A stretch of 64,000 nucleotides of DNA from Gillisia lutea (lineage in GTDB: Bacteria; Bacteroidota; Bacteroidia; Flavobacteriales; Flavobacteriaceae), in NCBI RefSeq assembly GCF_021568705.1, contig NZ_JAKGTH010000008.1:372001-436000 (forward strand). The letters are read 5' to 3'. A model generated the notes under the pieces. It saw only the letters and a program-made list of their open reading frames with translations, was not told the origin of the DNA and made no database searches. The translations under genes and the position numbers were made by a program. Of this stretch, positions 35,572-44,977 are shown one piece after another (position 1 is the stretch's first letter; every line of letters begins with the position of its first letter).

Positions 35572-37347
35572 ATGATCGAAATTAAAAGACTCTTTGATTT
35601 TCCATATTTTCAGTTAGAAAATCATCCTTTGGAGAAAGCCCTGGGTACAAAATATAATGGTATTTGGGAAACCTTATCCACACAACAATATATTGACAGG
35701 GCCAATGCTATAAGTAGAGGACTTTTAAGATTAGGAGTACAGCCTAACGATAAAATTGCTGTAATCTCTTCTTCAAACCGAAATGAATGGAATGTTATGG
35801 ATATAGGAGTGCTCCAACTTGGAGCGCAAAATGTACCGGTATACCCTACAATTTCTGAAGAAGATTATGAATATGTTCTAAACCACAGTGAGGCTACCTA
35901 TTGTTTTGTTTCAGATACCGAAGTTTTAGAAAAACTAAATGCCGTAAAGCATAATACTAAAATAAAGGAAGTCTATAGCTTTGACCAAATAGAAGGCTGT
36001 AAACACTGGACAGAGGTTCTTGATTTAGGAGAAGATAAAAGCAACCAGGATGAGGTTGAAAAACTGAAAAAACAAGTAAAATCTACTGATCTTGCTACTC
36101 TTATATATACTTCCGGAACTACAGGAAGACCAAAAGGAGTTATGCTTTCACACCAAAATATTGTAAGCGACGTTTTAAATAGTGCTCCAAGAGTACCTTT
36201 TGAAATGGGAAAATTTGTTGCGCTAAGTTTTTTACCGGTTTGTCATATCTTTGAAAGAATGATCCTGTATCTATATCAGTATTACAGTGTATCCATTTAT
36301 TTTGCAGAATCTATAGATAAGATAAGTGACAACTTGAAGGAAGTAAAACCGAATGTAATCACTGCTGTTCCAAGACTTCTTGAGAAGGTATACGATAAGA
36401 TTATAGCCAAAGGAACTGCACTTGGAGGTATCAAACAAAAATTATTTTACTGGGCTGTTGAATTAGGTTTGGAATATGAACCGTACGGTGCAAATGGTTG
36501 GTGGTATGAAACCAGACTTAGCCTTGCCAGAAAATTGATCTTTTCTAAATGGAAAGAAGGTTTAGGCGGAAATATAGAACTTATTGTGTCGGGAAGTGCA
36601 GCTTTACAACCAAGGCTTGCCAGAGTTTTTGCTGCAGCAGAGATTCCTGTTATGGAAGGATACGGACTAACAGAGACCTCTCCGGTAATTGCTGTGAACG
36701 ATGAAAGAAACCACGGTTTTAAAATAGGTACAGTAGGAAAAGTAATAGACAATGTGGAAGTTGTTATTGCAGAAGATGGAGAAATTCTTACCAAAGGCCC
36801 TAATTTAATGATGGGGTATTATAAAGATGAAGAAAAAACAAGAGAAGCCATAAACACTGATGGATATTTTCATACCGGAGATATAGGCGAGATCGATGCC
36901 GAAGGTTTTTTAAAGATTACCGATAGAAAGAAAGAAATGTTCAAAACATCGGGAGGTAAGTATGTGGCACCTCAAATGATTGAGAACACCATGAAACAAT
37001 CAAGATTTATTGAACAAATAATGGTTATTGGGGAGGGCGAAAAAATGCCGGCCGCTTTCATTCAGCCTAATTTCGAGTTTGTGGAAGAATGGGCACAACG
37101 TAAAAACCTTGATCTTGGAAAGAGCAATGAAGAACTTATAGCCAATCCTGAAGTAATTGCTCGTATTCAGGAAGAAGTGGACTTTTATAATGCAAAATTT
37201 GGTCATTGGGAAAAAATCAAACGTTTTGAACTCACCCCAGATGTATGGAGCATAGAAAACGATTCCCTTACTCCTACCATGAAATTAAAGCGCAGATACA
37301 TCAAAGAGCGATATATAGAACTTTACAATAAAATCTACGAACGGTAG
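35572..37347 (+). CDS. fadD: Long-chain acyl-CoA synthetase (AMP-forming)
   Basis: 591 aa AMP-binding enzyme that activates fatty acids to acyl-CoA. P-loop LIYTSGTTGRPKGVMLSH, motif EGYGLTETSP, and HTGDIGEIDAEGFLKITDRKKEMFK with the hinge and GGKYVAPQ are intact. Length and the FAA1/FadD-like organisation suggest long-chain substrates. It has its own terminator, so it is separate from the MarR-led genes that follow, though clearly part of the same fatty-acid block. Confidence 0.88.
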   Translation: MIEIKRLFDFPYFQLENHPLEKALGTKYNGIWETLSTQQYIDRANAISRGLLRLGVQPNDKIAVISSSNRNEWNVMDIGVLQLGAQNVPVYPTISEEDYEYVLNHSEATYCFVSDTEVLEKLNAVKHNTKIKEVYSFDQIEGCKHWTEVLDLGEDKSNQDEVEKLKKQVKSTDLATLIYTSGTTGRPKGVMLSHQNIVSDVLNSAPRVPFEMGKFVALSFLPVCHIFERMILYLYQYYSVSIYFAESIDKISDNLKEVKPNVITAVPRLLEKVYDKIIAKGTALGGIKQKLFYWAVELGLEYEPYGANGWWYETRLSLARKLIFSKWKEGLGGNIELIVSGSAALQPRLARVFAAAEIPVMEGYGLTETSPVIAVNDERNHGFKIGTVGKVIDNVEVVIAEDGEILTKGPNLMMGYYKDEEKTREAINTDGYFHTGDIGEIDAEGFLKITDRKKEMFKTSGGKYVAPQMIENTMKQSRFIEQIMVIGEGEKMPAAFIQPNFEFVEEWAQRKNLDLGKSNEELIANPEVIARIQEEVDFYNAKFGHWEKIKRFELTPDVWSIENDSLTPTMKLKRRYIKERYIELYNKIYER

Positions 37348-37377
37348 AATTAATAAGGTTTAGATTAAGAATTTGTT

Positions 37378-37405
37378 AAACTCCTCTACTAAGAGGAGTT
37401 TTTTT
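37378..37405 (+). terminator. Terminator of the acyl-CoA ligase gene
   Basis: AAACTCCTCT / AGAGGAGTTT with an ACTA loop and a T run. Confidence 0.85.
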
Positions 37406-37461
37406 GTTGTTTTAATGTAATTTTAAGTGAATTAATTGGGAATTTAAAATATTTCATATTT

Positions 37462-37481
37462 TTATTATGCATGCATAATAA
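37462..37481. promoter_or_regulatory. Perfect 20-base palindrome, candidate MarR operator
   Basis: TTATTATGCATGCATAATAA is its own reverse complement. It ends 7 bases before the TAACTTTG -7 box of the MarR gene, i.e. where a bound repressor would block RNA polymerase. MarR proteins typically bind such palindromes and regulate themselves. Confidence 0.65.
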
Positions 37482-37488
37482 TTTTTCA

Positions 37489-37496
37489 TAACTTTG
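37489..37496 (+). promoter_or_regulatory. Candidate -7 box (TAACTTTG) of the MarR gene
   Basis: Exact TAnnTTTG match, 18 bases before ATG 37515. It overlaps the possible TTG start at 37494, which argues for the ATG. Confidence 0.5.
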
Positions 37497-37514
37497 ATCT
37501 CATCAAGATTTATT

Positions 37515-37967
37515 ATGAAAGAAAAAACCATCGATTATGTATTGCGGGCCACTTGGATGGCAGTTTCCAAAATGTATAATGAAGAAGCCGGGAAAGCCGG
37601 TAGTACGATGGCCACAGGTTTTGCATTATTAAGTATAGACCCGGAAAAAGGTACCCCCTCTACCTCGTTAGGCCCAAAGATGGGCATGGAAGCAACCAGC
37701 TTATCCCGAATATTAAAATCAATGGAGGAAAAAGGCTTAATTATTCGTAAGAGAAACCCCAAAGATGGAAGAAGTGTATTATTATATCTTACCGATTTTG
37801 GGAAAGAGATGCGGGACTTTTCAAAAGGGGTCGTTCTTCAGTTTGATGAAGCTGTAAAAGGAGCTATTTCAGAAGAAGAGTTAAAAACCTTTATTAAAGT
37901 TGCAAATACTATTATGGATCTTATTTCAAACAAACAGATCTACAAACAGGAAATCAATTCAAAATAA
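37515..37967 (+). CDS. MarR family transcriptional regulator
   Basis: About 150 aa winged-helix repressor. The recognition part reads GMEATSLSRILKSMEEKGLIIRKRNPKDGRSVLLYLT, with the wing NPKDGRS. Preferred start is ATG 37515 (MKEKTIDYVLRATWMAV); a TTG at 37494 lies inside the likely promoter. A perfect palindrome sits just upstream and beta-oxidation genes follow, so it probably senses an acyl-CoA or fatty acid and controls these genes; the ligand is inferred only. A hairpin separates it from the HCDH gene. Confidence 0.85.
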   Translation: MKEKTIDYVLRATWMAVSKMYNEEAGKAGSTMATGFALLSIDPEKGTPSTSLGPKMGMEATSLSRILKSMEEKGLIIRKRNPKDGRSVLLYLTDFGKEMRDFSKGVVLQFDEAVKGAISEEELKTFIKVANTIMDLISNKQIYKQEINSK

Positions 37968-37973
37968 ATATAT

Positions 37974-38013
37974 AAAGCCTCCCCCTTGTTAATTTAGGGT
38001 GAGGCTTTTTTTA
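37974..38013 (+). terminator. Terminator or attenuator between marR and the beta-oxidation operon
   Basis: AAAGCCTC-CCCT / AGGG-GAGGCTTT with one mismatch and seven T, 20 bases before the HCDH start codon. Confidence 0.75.
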
Positions 38014-38033
38014 AATACTAAATAAAACAACAA

Positions 38034-40439
38034 ATGAAAAGAAGAATCAACAAGGTTGCCATTATTGGTTCCGGTATTATGGGAAGCGGTATTGCTTGTC
38101 ATTTTGCCAACATTGGTGTAGAGGTACTCCTTTTAGATATTGTGCCTAGAGAACTTACAGAAAAAGAAGAGAAAAAAGGCTTGACCTTAAAGGATAAAGT
38201 AGTTAGAAACCGCCTAGTTAACGACTCGTTACAGGCTGCTTTAAAATCTAAACCTTCTCCTATATATAGCATTGATTTTGCAAAGCGAATAAAAACAGGA
38301 AATTTAGAAGATGATATCGCAAAAGTTGCCAATGTAGATTGGATTATTGAAGTAGTTGTAGAGCGACTTGATATAAAGAAAAAGGTTTTCGATCAATTAG
38401 AACAGCACAGAACTCCAGGAACGCTTATCTCCTCTAACACCTCAGGTATTCCAATTCATTTAATGTCTGAAGGAAGAAGCGAAGATTTCCAAAAGCATTT
38501 CTGTGGAACACATTTCTTTAATCCTGCTAGATACTTGAGATTGTTCGAGATCATTCCTGGGCCACAAACCTCTCAGGAAGTTTTAGATTTCATGAATGAA
38601 TATGGTGAAAAGTTCCTTGGAAAGAAATCGGTAGTAGCAAAAGATACTCCGGCCTTTATTGGGAACAGAATTGGTATTTTCAGCATTATGAGTCTATTTC
38701 ATACCGTTAAGGAAATGGATATGACTATTGAAGAGGTAGATAAACTTACCGGCCCAGTAATTGGCCGTCAAAAATCTGCCACCTTTAGAACTGTAGATGT
38801 AGTAGGCCTAGACACTCTGGTACATGTAGCAAATGGCTTACATCAGGGAGTGCCTAATGATGAAGCGCACGACCTTTTTGCCCTTCCGAATTTCATCGAC
38901 TCGATGATGGAGAAAAAATGGTTAGGAAGTAAAACGGGACAAGGTTTCTACAAGAAGATAAAGAAAGAAGATGGATCAAGTGAAATTCAGTCCTTAGATC
39001 TTAACACCTTAGAATATAGAGCTCAAAAAAGAGCATCTTTTGCAACTTTAGAACTTACCAAAACAATAGATAATGTTGCCGATCGCTTTAAGGTTTTGGT
39101 GAAAGGTAAAGATAAAGCAGGAGAATTTTATCGTAAGAGCTTCTCTTCCCTATTTGCATACGTTTCTAACAGAATTCCGGAAATTACCGATGAGCTTTAC
39201 AAGATTGACGATGCCATGAAAGCAGGATTTGGCTGGCAACACGGTCCTTTCCAGATTTGGGATGCAATAGGTGTGGAAAAAGCCATTGAAATGATGAAAG
39301 CTGAAGGTTATACTCCTGCAGCTTGGGTAACTGAAATGTTAGAAAGTGGCAGTAAGAGTTTTTACACTGTAAAAGAAGGAAACACTTATTATTACGATAT
39401 TCCTAAAAAGGAACAAGTAAAAGTTCCAGGACAGGATGCCTTTATTATTCTAGATAATATTAGAGAATCAAAAGAAGTTTTCAAGAACAGCGGAGTGGTA
39501 CTGGAAGATCTTGGAGACGGTATTTTAAATCTGGAATTCAGAAGTAAAATGAATTCCATTGGTGGTGATGTATTAGATGGTTTGAATAAAGCCATCGACA
39601 TTGCCGAAAAAGATTATCAAGGATTGGTAGTTGCTAATAGCGGAGCAAATTTCTCTGTAGGAGCAAATATCGGAATGATCTTTATGATGGCTGTAGAGCA
39701 AGAGTATGATGAGCTTAATATGGCTATCAAATATTTCCAGGATACTATGATGAGAATGCGCTATTCATCCATCCCAACAGTAGCTGCCCCACATGCTATG
39801 ACGTTGGGAGGTGGATGCGAATTATCCCTTCATGCCGATAAAGTAGTTGCTGCTGCTGAAACTTATATTGGACTTGTAGAGTTTGGTGTAGGTGTGATTC
39901 CAGGTGGAGGTGGTTCAAAAGAAATGACCCTAAGAGCTTCAGATACATATCAAAAAGATGATGTGGAATTGAATAGGTTGAGAGAACACTTCTTAACCAT
40001 AGCTATGGCCAAAGTATCCACTTCGGCCTATGAAGCTTACGATACTAATATCTTACAAAAAGGAAAAGATATAGTTGTTGTAAATCCAGATCGTCAACTT
40101 GCAATTGCTAAAAAGCACGCTTTACTAATGGCCGAAACCGGTTATACTCAGCCTATTCAGCGTACAGATATAAAAGTATTGGGAAAACAAGCTTTAGGTG
40201 CCTTTTACGTAGGAACCGACCAAATGTATGCCGGTAAATATATTAGCGAACATGATAAGAAAATTGCAAATAAACTGGCCTATGTAATGGCTGGAGGAGA
40301 TCTTTCTGAGAACTCTTACGTAAGCGAACAATACTTATTAGATCTTGAACGTGAAGCTTTCCTTTCACTTACCGGAGAAAGAAAAACTTTAGAAAGAATA
40401 GAGCATATGTTGAAAAAAGGGAAACCGCTTAGAAATTAA
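38034..40439 (+). CDS. 3-hydroxyacyl-CoA dehydrogenase / enoyl-CoA hydratase fusion
   Basis: 801 aa. The N-terminal HCDH Rossmann domain starts VAIIGSGIMGSGIACHFANIG; HCDH C-terminal domains follow (about 190-300 and 350-440). The enoyl-CoA hydratase (crotonase) domain is at the C-terminus: GDGILNLEFRSKMNSIG and LGGGCELSLHADKVVAAAET, LVEFGVGVIPGGGG carrying the catalytic region. The order HCDH then ECH is the reverse of E. coli FadB/FadJ. It carries out the hydration and NAD-dependent oxidation steps of beta-oxidation. First gene of a three-gene set. Confidence 0.9.
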   Translation: MKRRINKVAIIGSGIMGSGIACHFANIGVEVLLLDIVPRELTEKEEKKGLTLKDKVVRNRLVNDSLQAALKSKPSPIYSIDFAKRIKTGNLEDDIAKVANVDWIIEVVVERLDIKKKVFDQLEQHRTPGTLISSNTSGIPIHLMSEGRSEDFQKHFCGTHFFNPARYLRLFEIIPGPQTSQEVLDFMNEYGEKFLGKKSVVAKDTPAFIGNRIGIFSIMSLFHTVKEMDMTIEEVDKLTGPVIGRQKSATFRTVDVVGLDTLVHVANGLHQGVPNDEAHDLFALPNFIDSMMEKKWLGSKTGQGFYKKIKKEDGSSEIQSLDLNTLEYRAQKRASFATLELTKTIDNVADRFKVLVKGKDKAGEFYRKSFSSLFAYVSNRIPEITDELYKIDDAMKAGFGWQHGPFQIWDAIGVEKAIEMMKAEGYTPAAWVTEMLESGSKSFYTVKEGNTYYYDIPKKEQVKVPGQDAFIILDNIRESKEVFKNSGVVLEDLGDGILNLEFRSKMNSIGGDVLDGLNKAIDIAEKDYQGLVVANSGANFSVGANIGMIFMMAVEQEYDELNMAIKYFQDTMMRMRYSSIPTVAAPHAMTLGGGCELSLHADKVVAAAETYIGLVEFGVGVIPGGGGSKEMTLRASDTYQKDDVELNRLREHFLTIAMAKVSTSAYEAYDTNILQKGKDIVVVNPDRQLAIAKKHALLMAETGYTQPIQRTDIKVLGKQALGAFYVGTDQMYAGKYISEHDKKIANKLAYVMAGGDLSENSYVSEQYLLDLEREAFLSLTGERKTLERIEHMLKKGKPLRN

Positions 40440-40521
40440 TTTCCATACGAATATCAAGCGGCGAAGAAGTATACATAAAAACTCTCTTCACTCTCAAATT
40501 TAATATCTAAAATCTAAAATA

Positions 40522-41712
40522 ATGAAAACAGCATACATAGTAAAAGCATATAGAACTGCAGTGGGGAAAGCCCCACGTGGAGTGTTCAGATTCAAAAGAC
40601 CTGATGAATTGGCGGCAGAGACCATTCAGTATATGATGGATGAATTACCGCAATTTGACAAAAAAAGAATTGATGATGTAATTGTAGGAAACGCCATGCC
40701 GGAAGCCGAACAAGGTTTGAATGTAGGGCGACTTATTTCCCTGATGGGGCTTAAAATAGAAGATGTTCCTGGAATGACTGTCAACAGGTATTGTGCGTCA
40801 GGTTTAGAAACCATCGCTATCGCTTCAGCAAAAATACAATCTGGAATGGCAGATTGTATTATTGCAGGAGGAGCAGAAAGTATGAGTTATATTCCAATGG
40901 GAGGATATAAGCCGGTTCCCGATTATAAACTTGCTAAGGAAGGTCACGAAGACTATTACTGGGGAATGGGACTGACTGCGGAAGCGGTGGCGAATAAATT
41001 CAATGTGAATCGTGAAGATCAAGATGAATTTGCATTCAATTCCCACCAAAAAGCTTTGAAAGCCCAAAAAGAAAATAGGTTTCAAGACCAAATTGTTCCT
41101 ATTACTATTGAGCAAACTTACGTGGATGATAATAATAAGAAGCAAACCAAATCTTACGTAGTTAACAAAGATGAAGGGCCAAGAGCAGATACTTCAAAAG
41201 AGATTCTTGGTAAACTAAGACCAGTATTTGCCGATGGAGGAAGTGTTACCGCTGGAAATTCTTCACAAATGAGTGATGGAGCTGCCTTTGTAATGGTAAT
41301 GAGTGAAGAAATGGTAAAAGAACTCAATTTAGAGCCAATTGCCAGAATGGTTAGTTATGCTCCCGTTGGTGTAGAACCAAGAATTATGGGGATAGGTCCA
41401 GTACACGCTATTCCTAAAGCTTTAAAACAAGCAGGTTTGAAACAAGATCAAATAGAGTTATTTGAATTGAACGAAGCATTTGCATCTCAGTCATTAGCAG
41501 TAATTAGAGAACTCGGTCTTAACCAAGATATCGTGAATGTGAATGGAGGAGCCATTGCAATGGGCCACCCACTAGGATGTACCGGAGCTAAACTATCTGT
41601 TCAAATTTTTGATGAAATGCGTAAGCGCGACTTGAAGAATAAATATGCCATGGTAACCATGTGTGTAGGAACAGGACAAGGAGCTGCCGGAGTTTACGAA
41701 TTCCTTTCATAA
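40522..41712 (+). CDS. fadA: Acetyl-CoA C-acyltransferase (thiolase)
   Basis: 396 aa thiolase. Nucleophile Cys in [15 protein letters not shown] (about residue 92), His in [16 protein letters not shown], second Cys in [12 protein letters not shown]. It cleaves 3-ketoacyl-CoA to acetyl-CoA and a shortened acyl-CoA, completing the cycle after the upstream HCDH/ECH fusion. Family naming FadA versus FadI is not decided by the sequence. 82 bases after the fusion gene, no terminator between. Confidence 0.9.
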   Translation: MKTAYIVKAYRTAVGKAPRGVFRFKRPDELAAETIQYMMDELPQFDKKRIDDVIVGNAMPEAEQGLNVGRLISLMGLKIEDVPGMTVNRYCASGLETIAIASAKIQSGMADCIIAGGAESMSYIPMGGYKPVPDYKLAKEGHEDYYWGMGLTAEAVANKFNVNREDQDEFAFNSHQKALKAQKENRFQDQIVPITIEQTYVDDNNKKQTKSYVVNKDEGPRADTSKEILGKLRPVFADGGSVTAGNSSQMSDGAAFVMVMSEEMVKELNLEPIARMVSYAPVGVEPRIMGIGPVHAIPKALKQAGLKQDQIELFELNEAFASQSLAVIRELGLNQDIVNVNGGAIAMGHPLGCTGAKLSVQIFDEMRKRDLKNKYAMVTMCVGTGQGAAGVYEFLS

Positions 41713-41799
41713 ATAAGAATGACCAACTAAACCTTTAATTAATATTATATAGATATTGGCTTTTTTGGAAACTGATATCTCTTTCTAATAACAATAAAA

Positions 41800-43608
41800 A
41801 TGAGCACAGAAACAGAAAACAAAGAATTACTTCGCGGTGGCCAATTTCTAGTAAAAGAAACCAATTGTGAGGATGTTTTTACTCCTGAAGATTTCAATGA
41901 GGAGCAAAAGATGATGAAAGATTCGGTAAAGGAGTTTGTAGATCGTGAGATCTGGCCTAATAAGGAAGAGTTTGAAAAAAAGAACTATGCCCTTACCGAA
42001 GAAATAATGAACAAAGCTGGAGAACTTGGTTTTCTAGGAGTTGCTGTTCCCGAGGAGTATGACGGGCTTGGAATGGGCTTTGTTTCTACCATGCTTGTAT
42101 GCGACTATATTTCTGGAGCGACCGGTTCTATAGCCACCGCATTTGGAGCCCATACAGGAATTGGAACCATGCCAATTACCCTTTATGGAACTGAAGAGCA
42201 AAAGAAAAAATATGTACCTAAATTAGCTACCGGAGAATGGTTTGGAGCCTATTGCTTAACTGAGCCGGGAGCGGGAAGTGATGCTAATTCTGGAAAAACA
42301 AAGGCAGTACTTTCTGAAGACGGTAAGGAGTACCTTATTAGCGGACAAAAGATGTGGATCTCTAATGCGGGTTTTGCAAATCTTTTTATTGTATTCGCAA
42401 GAATTGAGGATGATAAGAACATTACAGGTTTTATAGTTGAAAAGGACACTTCTAACGGGATAACGTTTGGAGAAGAAGAGAAAAAATTAGGTATACACGC
42501 CTCCTCTACTCGACAAGTGTTTTTCAATGAAACCAAAGTTCCGGCAGAGAATATGTTAGGAGGAAGAGGTGATGGTTTTAAAATTGCCATGAACGCTCTA
42601 AACGTTGGTAGAATTAAATTAGCTGCCGCCTGTCTTGATGCACAACGCCGCGTAACAGACGGATCGGTTAAATATGCTAATGAAAGAATTCAATTTGATA
42701 CTCCTATTGCGAAATTTGGTGCTATTAAATCGAAGTTGGCTGAAATGGCAACTTCTGCCTATGTTGGTGAATCGGCTTCTTATAGAGCTGCTAAGAACAT
42801 TGAAGACAGGATCGCTTTGAGAATGAAGGATGGAAATTCTCATCAGGAAGCAGAATTGAAAGGTGTGGAAGAATATGCTATTGAGTGTTCTATCTTGAAA
42901 GTAGCATGTTCTGAAGATATTCAAAATTGTAGTGATGAAGGAATCCAGGTTTTTGGTGGAATGGGCTTTTCGGCAGATACACCAATGGAATCGGCTTGGC
43001 GTGATGCTCGTATCTCAAGGATCTATGAAGGAACCAACGAGATTAACCGTATGCTTGCAGTGGGAATGTTAGTTAAAAAAGCAATGAAAGGACATGTGGA
43101 CCTGTTAGGTCCGGCTACTGCTGTTGGAAACGAGTTAACGGGAATTCCATCATTCGATAAACCAGATTATTCTCAATTATTCGCTGAAGAAAAAGAGATT
43201 TTAAAAAACCTTAAAAAGGTATTTTTAATGGTGGCTGGAAGTGCAGTTCAAAAATTTGGACCTCAGCTGGAAGAACACCAACAACTGCTATTAGCTTCAG
43301 CAGATATCCTTATTGAGATCTATATGGCAGAATCAGCTATTTTGAGAACTGAGAAAAATGCAAAACGTTTTGGGGAGAATAAGCAGACAGAACAAATTGC
43401 AATGTCTCAACTGTATCTTTACCATGCTGTAGATATTGTAACTCAAAAGGCCAAAGAAGGGATTGTATCTTTTGCAGAAGGTGATGAGCAAAGAATGATG
43501 CTAATGGGCTTAAAACGCTTCACGAAGTATCAAAATCAACCGAACGTAGTGGCATTAAGAAATACTATTGCTGATAAGCTTACTACCGAAAACAAGTATT
43601 GTTTCTAG
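41800..43608 (+). CDS. Acyl-CoA dehydrogenase, long form
   Basis: 602 aa FAD enzyme for the first oxidation of beta-oxidation. Core ACAD motifs: YCLTEPGAGSDANSGKTKA, WISNAGFANLFIVFA, and the catalytic Glu in RIYEGTNEINR. An extra ~150-residue C-terminal segment, with repeated helices (ILKNLKKVFLMVAGSAVQKFG...), recalls VLCAD/ACAD9-type enzymes. Such proteins favour long or very long chains and pass electrons to ETF. Ends at a terminator, so it closes the block that began at 38034. Confidence 0.9.
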   Translation: MSTETENKELLRGGQFLVKETNCEDVFTPEDFNEEQKMMKDSVKEFVDREIWPNKEEFEKKNYALTEEIMNKAGELGFLGVAVPEEYDGLGMGFVSTMLVCDYISGATGSIATAFGAHTGIGTMPITLYGTEEQKKKYVPKLATGEWFGAYCLTEPGAGSDANSGKTKAVLSEDGKEYLISGQKMWISNAGFANLFIVFARIEDDKNITGFIVEKDTSNGITFGEEEKKLGIHASSTRQVFFNETKVPAENMLGGRGDGFKIAMNALNVGRIKLAAACLDAQRRVTDGSVKYANERIQFDTPIAKFGAIKSKLAEMATSAYVGESASYRAAKNIEDRIALRMKDGNSHQEAELKGVEEYAIECSILKVACSEDIQNCSDEGIQVFGGMGFSADTPMESAWRDARISRIYEGTNEINRMLAVGMLVKKAMKGHVDLLGPATAVGNELTGIPSFDKPDYSQLFAEEKEILKNLKKVFLMVAGSAVQKFGPQLEEHQQLLLASADILIEIYMAESAILRTEKNAKRFGENKQTEQIAMSQLYLYHAVDIVTQKAKEGIVSFAEGDEQRMMLMGLKRFTKYQNQPNVVALRNTIADKLTTENKYCF

Positions 43609-43625
43609 ATTATTGTAAATATTGT

Positions 43626-43656
43626 AAAAAGGTCACTTGGAAAAGTGGCCTTTTTT
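43626..43656 (+). terminator. Terminator after the acyl-CoA dehydrogenase gene
   Basis: GGTCACTT / AAGTGGCC (one G-T), GGAA loop, A and T runs. Confidence 0.82.
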
Positions 43657-43769
43657 ATTTCCTTTAATCGATGAAATATGCATTAAAAAGACTCAAAAGA
43701 TAACATTTTGTTAAACTATGTTAATAAAGTTTATATATTAGGCAAACTAAACCTATAAAAACTTACTAA

Positions 43770-44819
43770 ATGAAAAAACTAATTTTGGGAATGGCTGCCT
43801 TAGCCCTATTGTTTACATCCTGTGAAGAAGAACAACCTTCCAATTTATCCGAACAAGCTCAGGAAAAGGTAGATATGAGCGATTTTTATGTATACACCGA
43901 TGCCAGCCTTGAAACCAACAAAGCCCCCAATTCAAAGGAATGCTATTCCATGAAAAATCTTAACCGCTTATTAAATCAAGACGAAAAGCTCTATCAAAAA
44001 ATGTATGATATCGAGCATAAAACTCGTTCTATATTAGCCAAATCTTCCGGAAATGGAAAAGGAAAGCCCGGATCAGGTGGCGGTGGTACTACTCCACCAG
44101 CCGATAATCTTGGGGTAATTACAATTCCAGTTGTAGTAACTGTAGTATACAGTAATTCTCAGGAAAATATTTCAGATGCTCAAATTAATTCGCAAATTTC
44201 AATATTAAACAGTGATTTTAGGGCTACTAATAGCGATAAAAATAGTGTTCCGTCAGAATTCGCTTCATTAGTAGCAGATTCTGAAGTTCAATTTACTCTT
44301 TCTCAAGTTCGCCGTTACAGTAACTCAAAATCTTCTTGGGGAACGAATGATGAGGTAAAACTTGTTTACCCTCCAGTTACCCCAGCAAATACTTTAAACA
44401 TCTGGGTATGTAATATTGGAGGTGGAATTTTAGGATACGCTCAGTTTCCTGGAGGTCCAGCATCTACTGATGGTGTAGTAATTGGGCCTCAATATTTTGG
44501 AAATACCGGTTATGTTGCTGCACCTTTTGACAAAGGTAGAACAGCTACACATGAAGTTGGACATTACTTGAATTTACGTCATATCTGGGGAGATGGAAGA
44601 TGTAACCAAGATGATTTCGTTGCCGATACGCCTTCTTCTGACGCTCCAAATTATGGATGCCCTTCTTATCCAACTGCTAATTGTCGATCAAACGATATGA
44701 CAATGAATTACATGGATTACACGAATGATGAATGTATGTACATGTTCTCTGAAGGTCAAAAATCTAGACTTAGAACTGTTTTTGCCAGCGGTGGGCCAAG
44801 AGCTGCAATGGCAAACTAA
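43770..44819 (+). CDS. M43 (cytophagalysin-like) metalloprotease lipoprotein
   Basis: 349 aa. Lipoprotein signal with lipobox LFTSC (Cys near 18), a charged spacer with a low-complexity linker GNGKGKPGSGGGGTTPPADN (about 92-111), then a zinc metalloprotease domain. The zinc site HEVGHYLNLRH is near 250 and the met-turn region reads MNYMDYTNDECMYMF, both typical of M43. No T9SS C-terminal domain, so lipid anchoring rather than full secretion is likely. Transcribed alone. Confidence 0.87.
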   Translation: MKKLILGMAALALLFTSCEEEQPSNLSEQAQEKVDMSDFYVYTDASLETNKAPNSKECYSMKNLNRLLNQDEKLYQKMYDIEHKTRSILAKSSGNGKGKPGSGGGGTTPPADNLGVITIPVVVTVVYSNSQENISDAQINSQISILNSDFRATNSDKNSVPSEFASLVADSEVQFTLSQVRRYSNSKSSWGTNDEVKLVYPPVTPANTLNIWVCNIGGGILGYAQFPGGPASTDGVVIGPQYFGNTGYVAAPFDKGRTATHEVGHYLNLRHIWGDGRCNQDDFVADTPSSDAPNYGCPSYPTANCRSNDMTMNYMDYTNDECMYMFSEGQKSRLRTVFASGGPRAAMAN

Positions 44820-44842
44820 ACAGTTTTTATAAAATTTATATT

Positions 44843-44875
44843 AAAAGCCACCCAACTAAGGGTGGCTTTTAATTT
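44843..44875 (+). terminator. Terminator of the M43 protease gene
   Basis: AAAAGCCACCC / GGGTGGCTTTT with an AACTAA loop and following T residues. Confidence 0.82.
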
Positions 44876-44977
44876 CTCTCCTTTCCGAAAAGCAGATAGG
44901 TTAAAATAATTTTAATGTTTATAGCTACCCGTAAATTAATGGTATCTTTTTAAAAATGTAAAATTTGATATGTCCTT

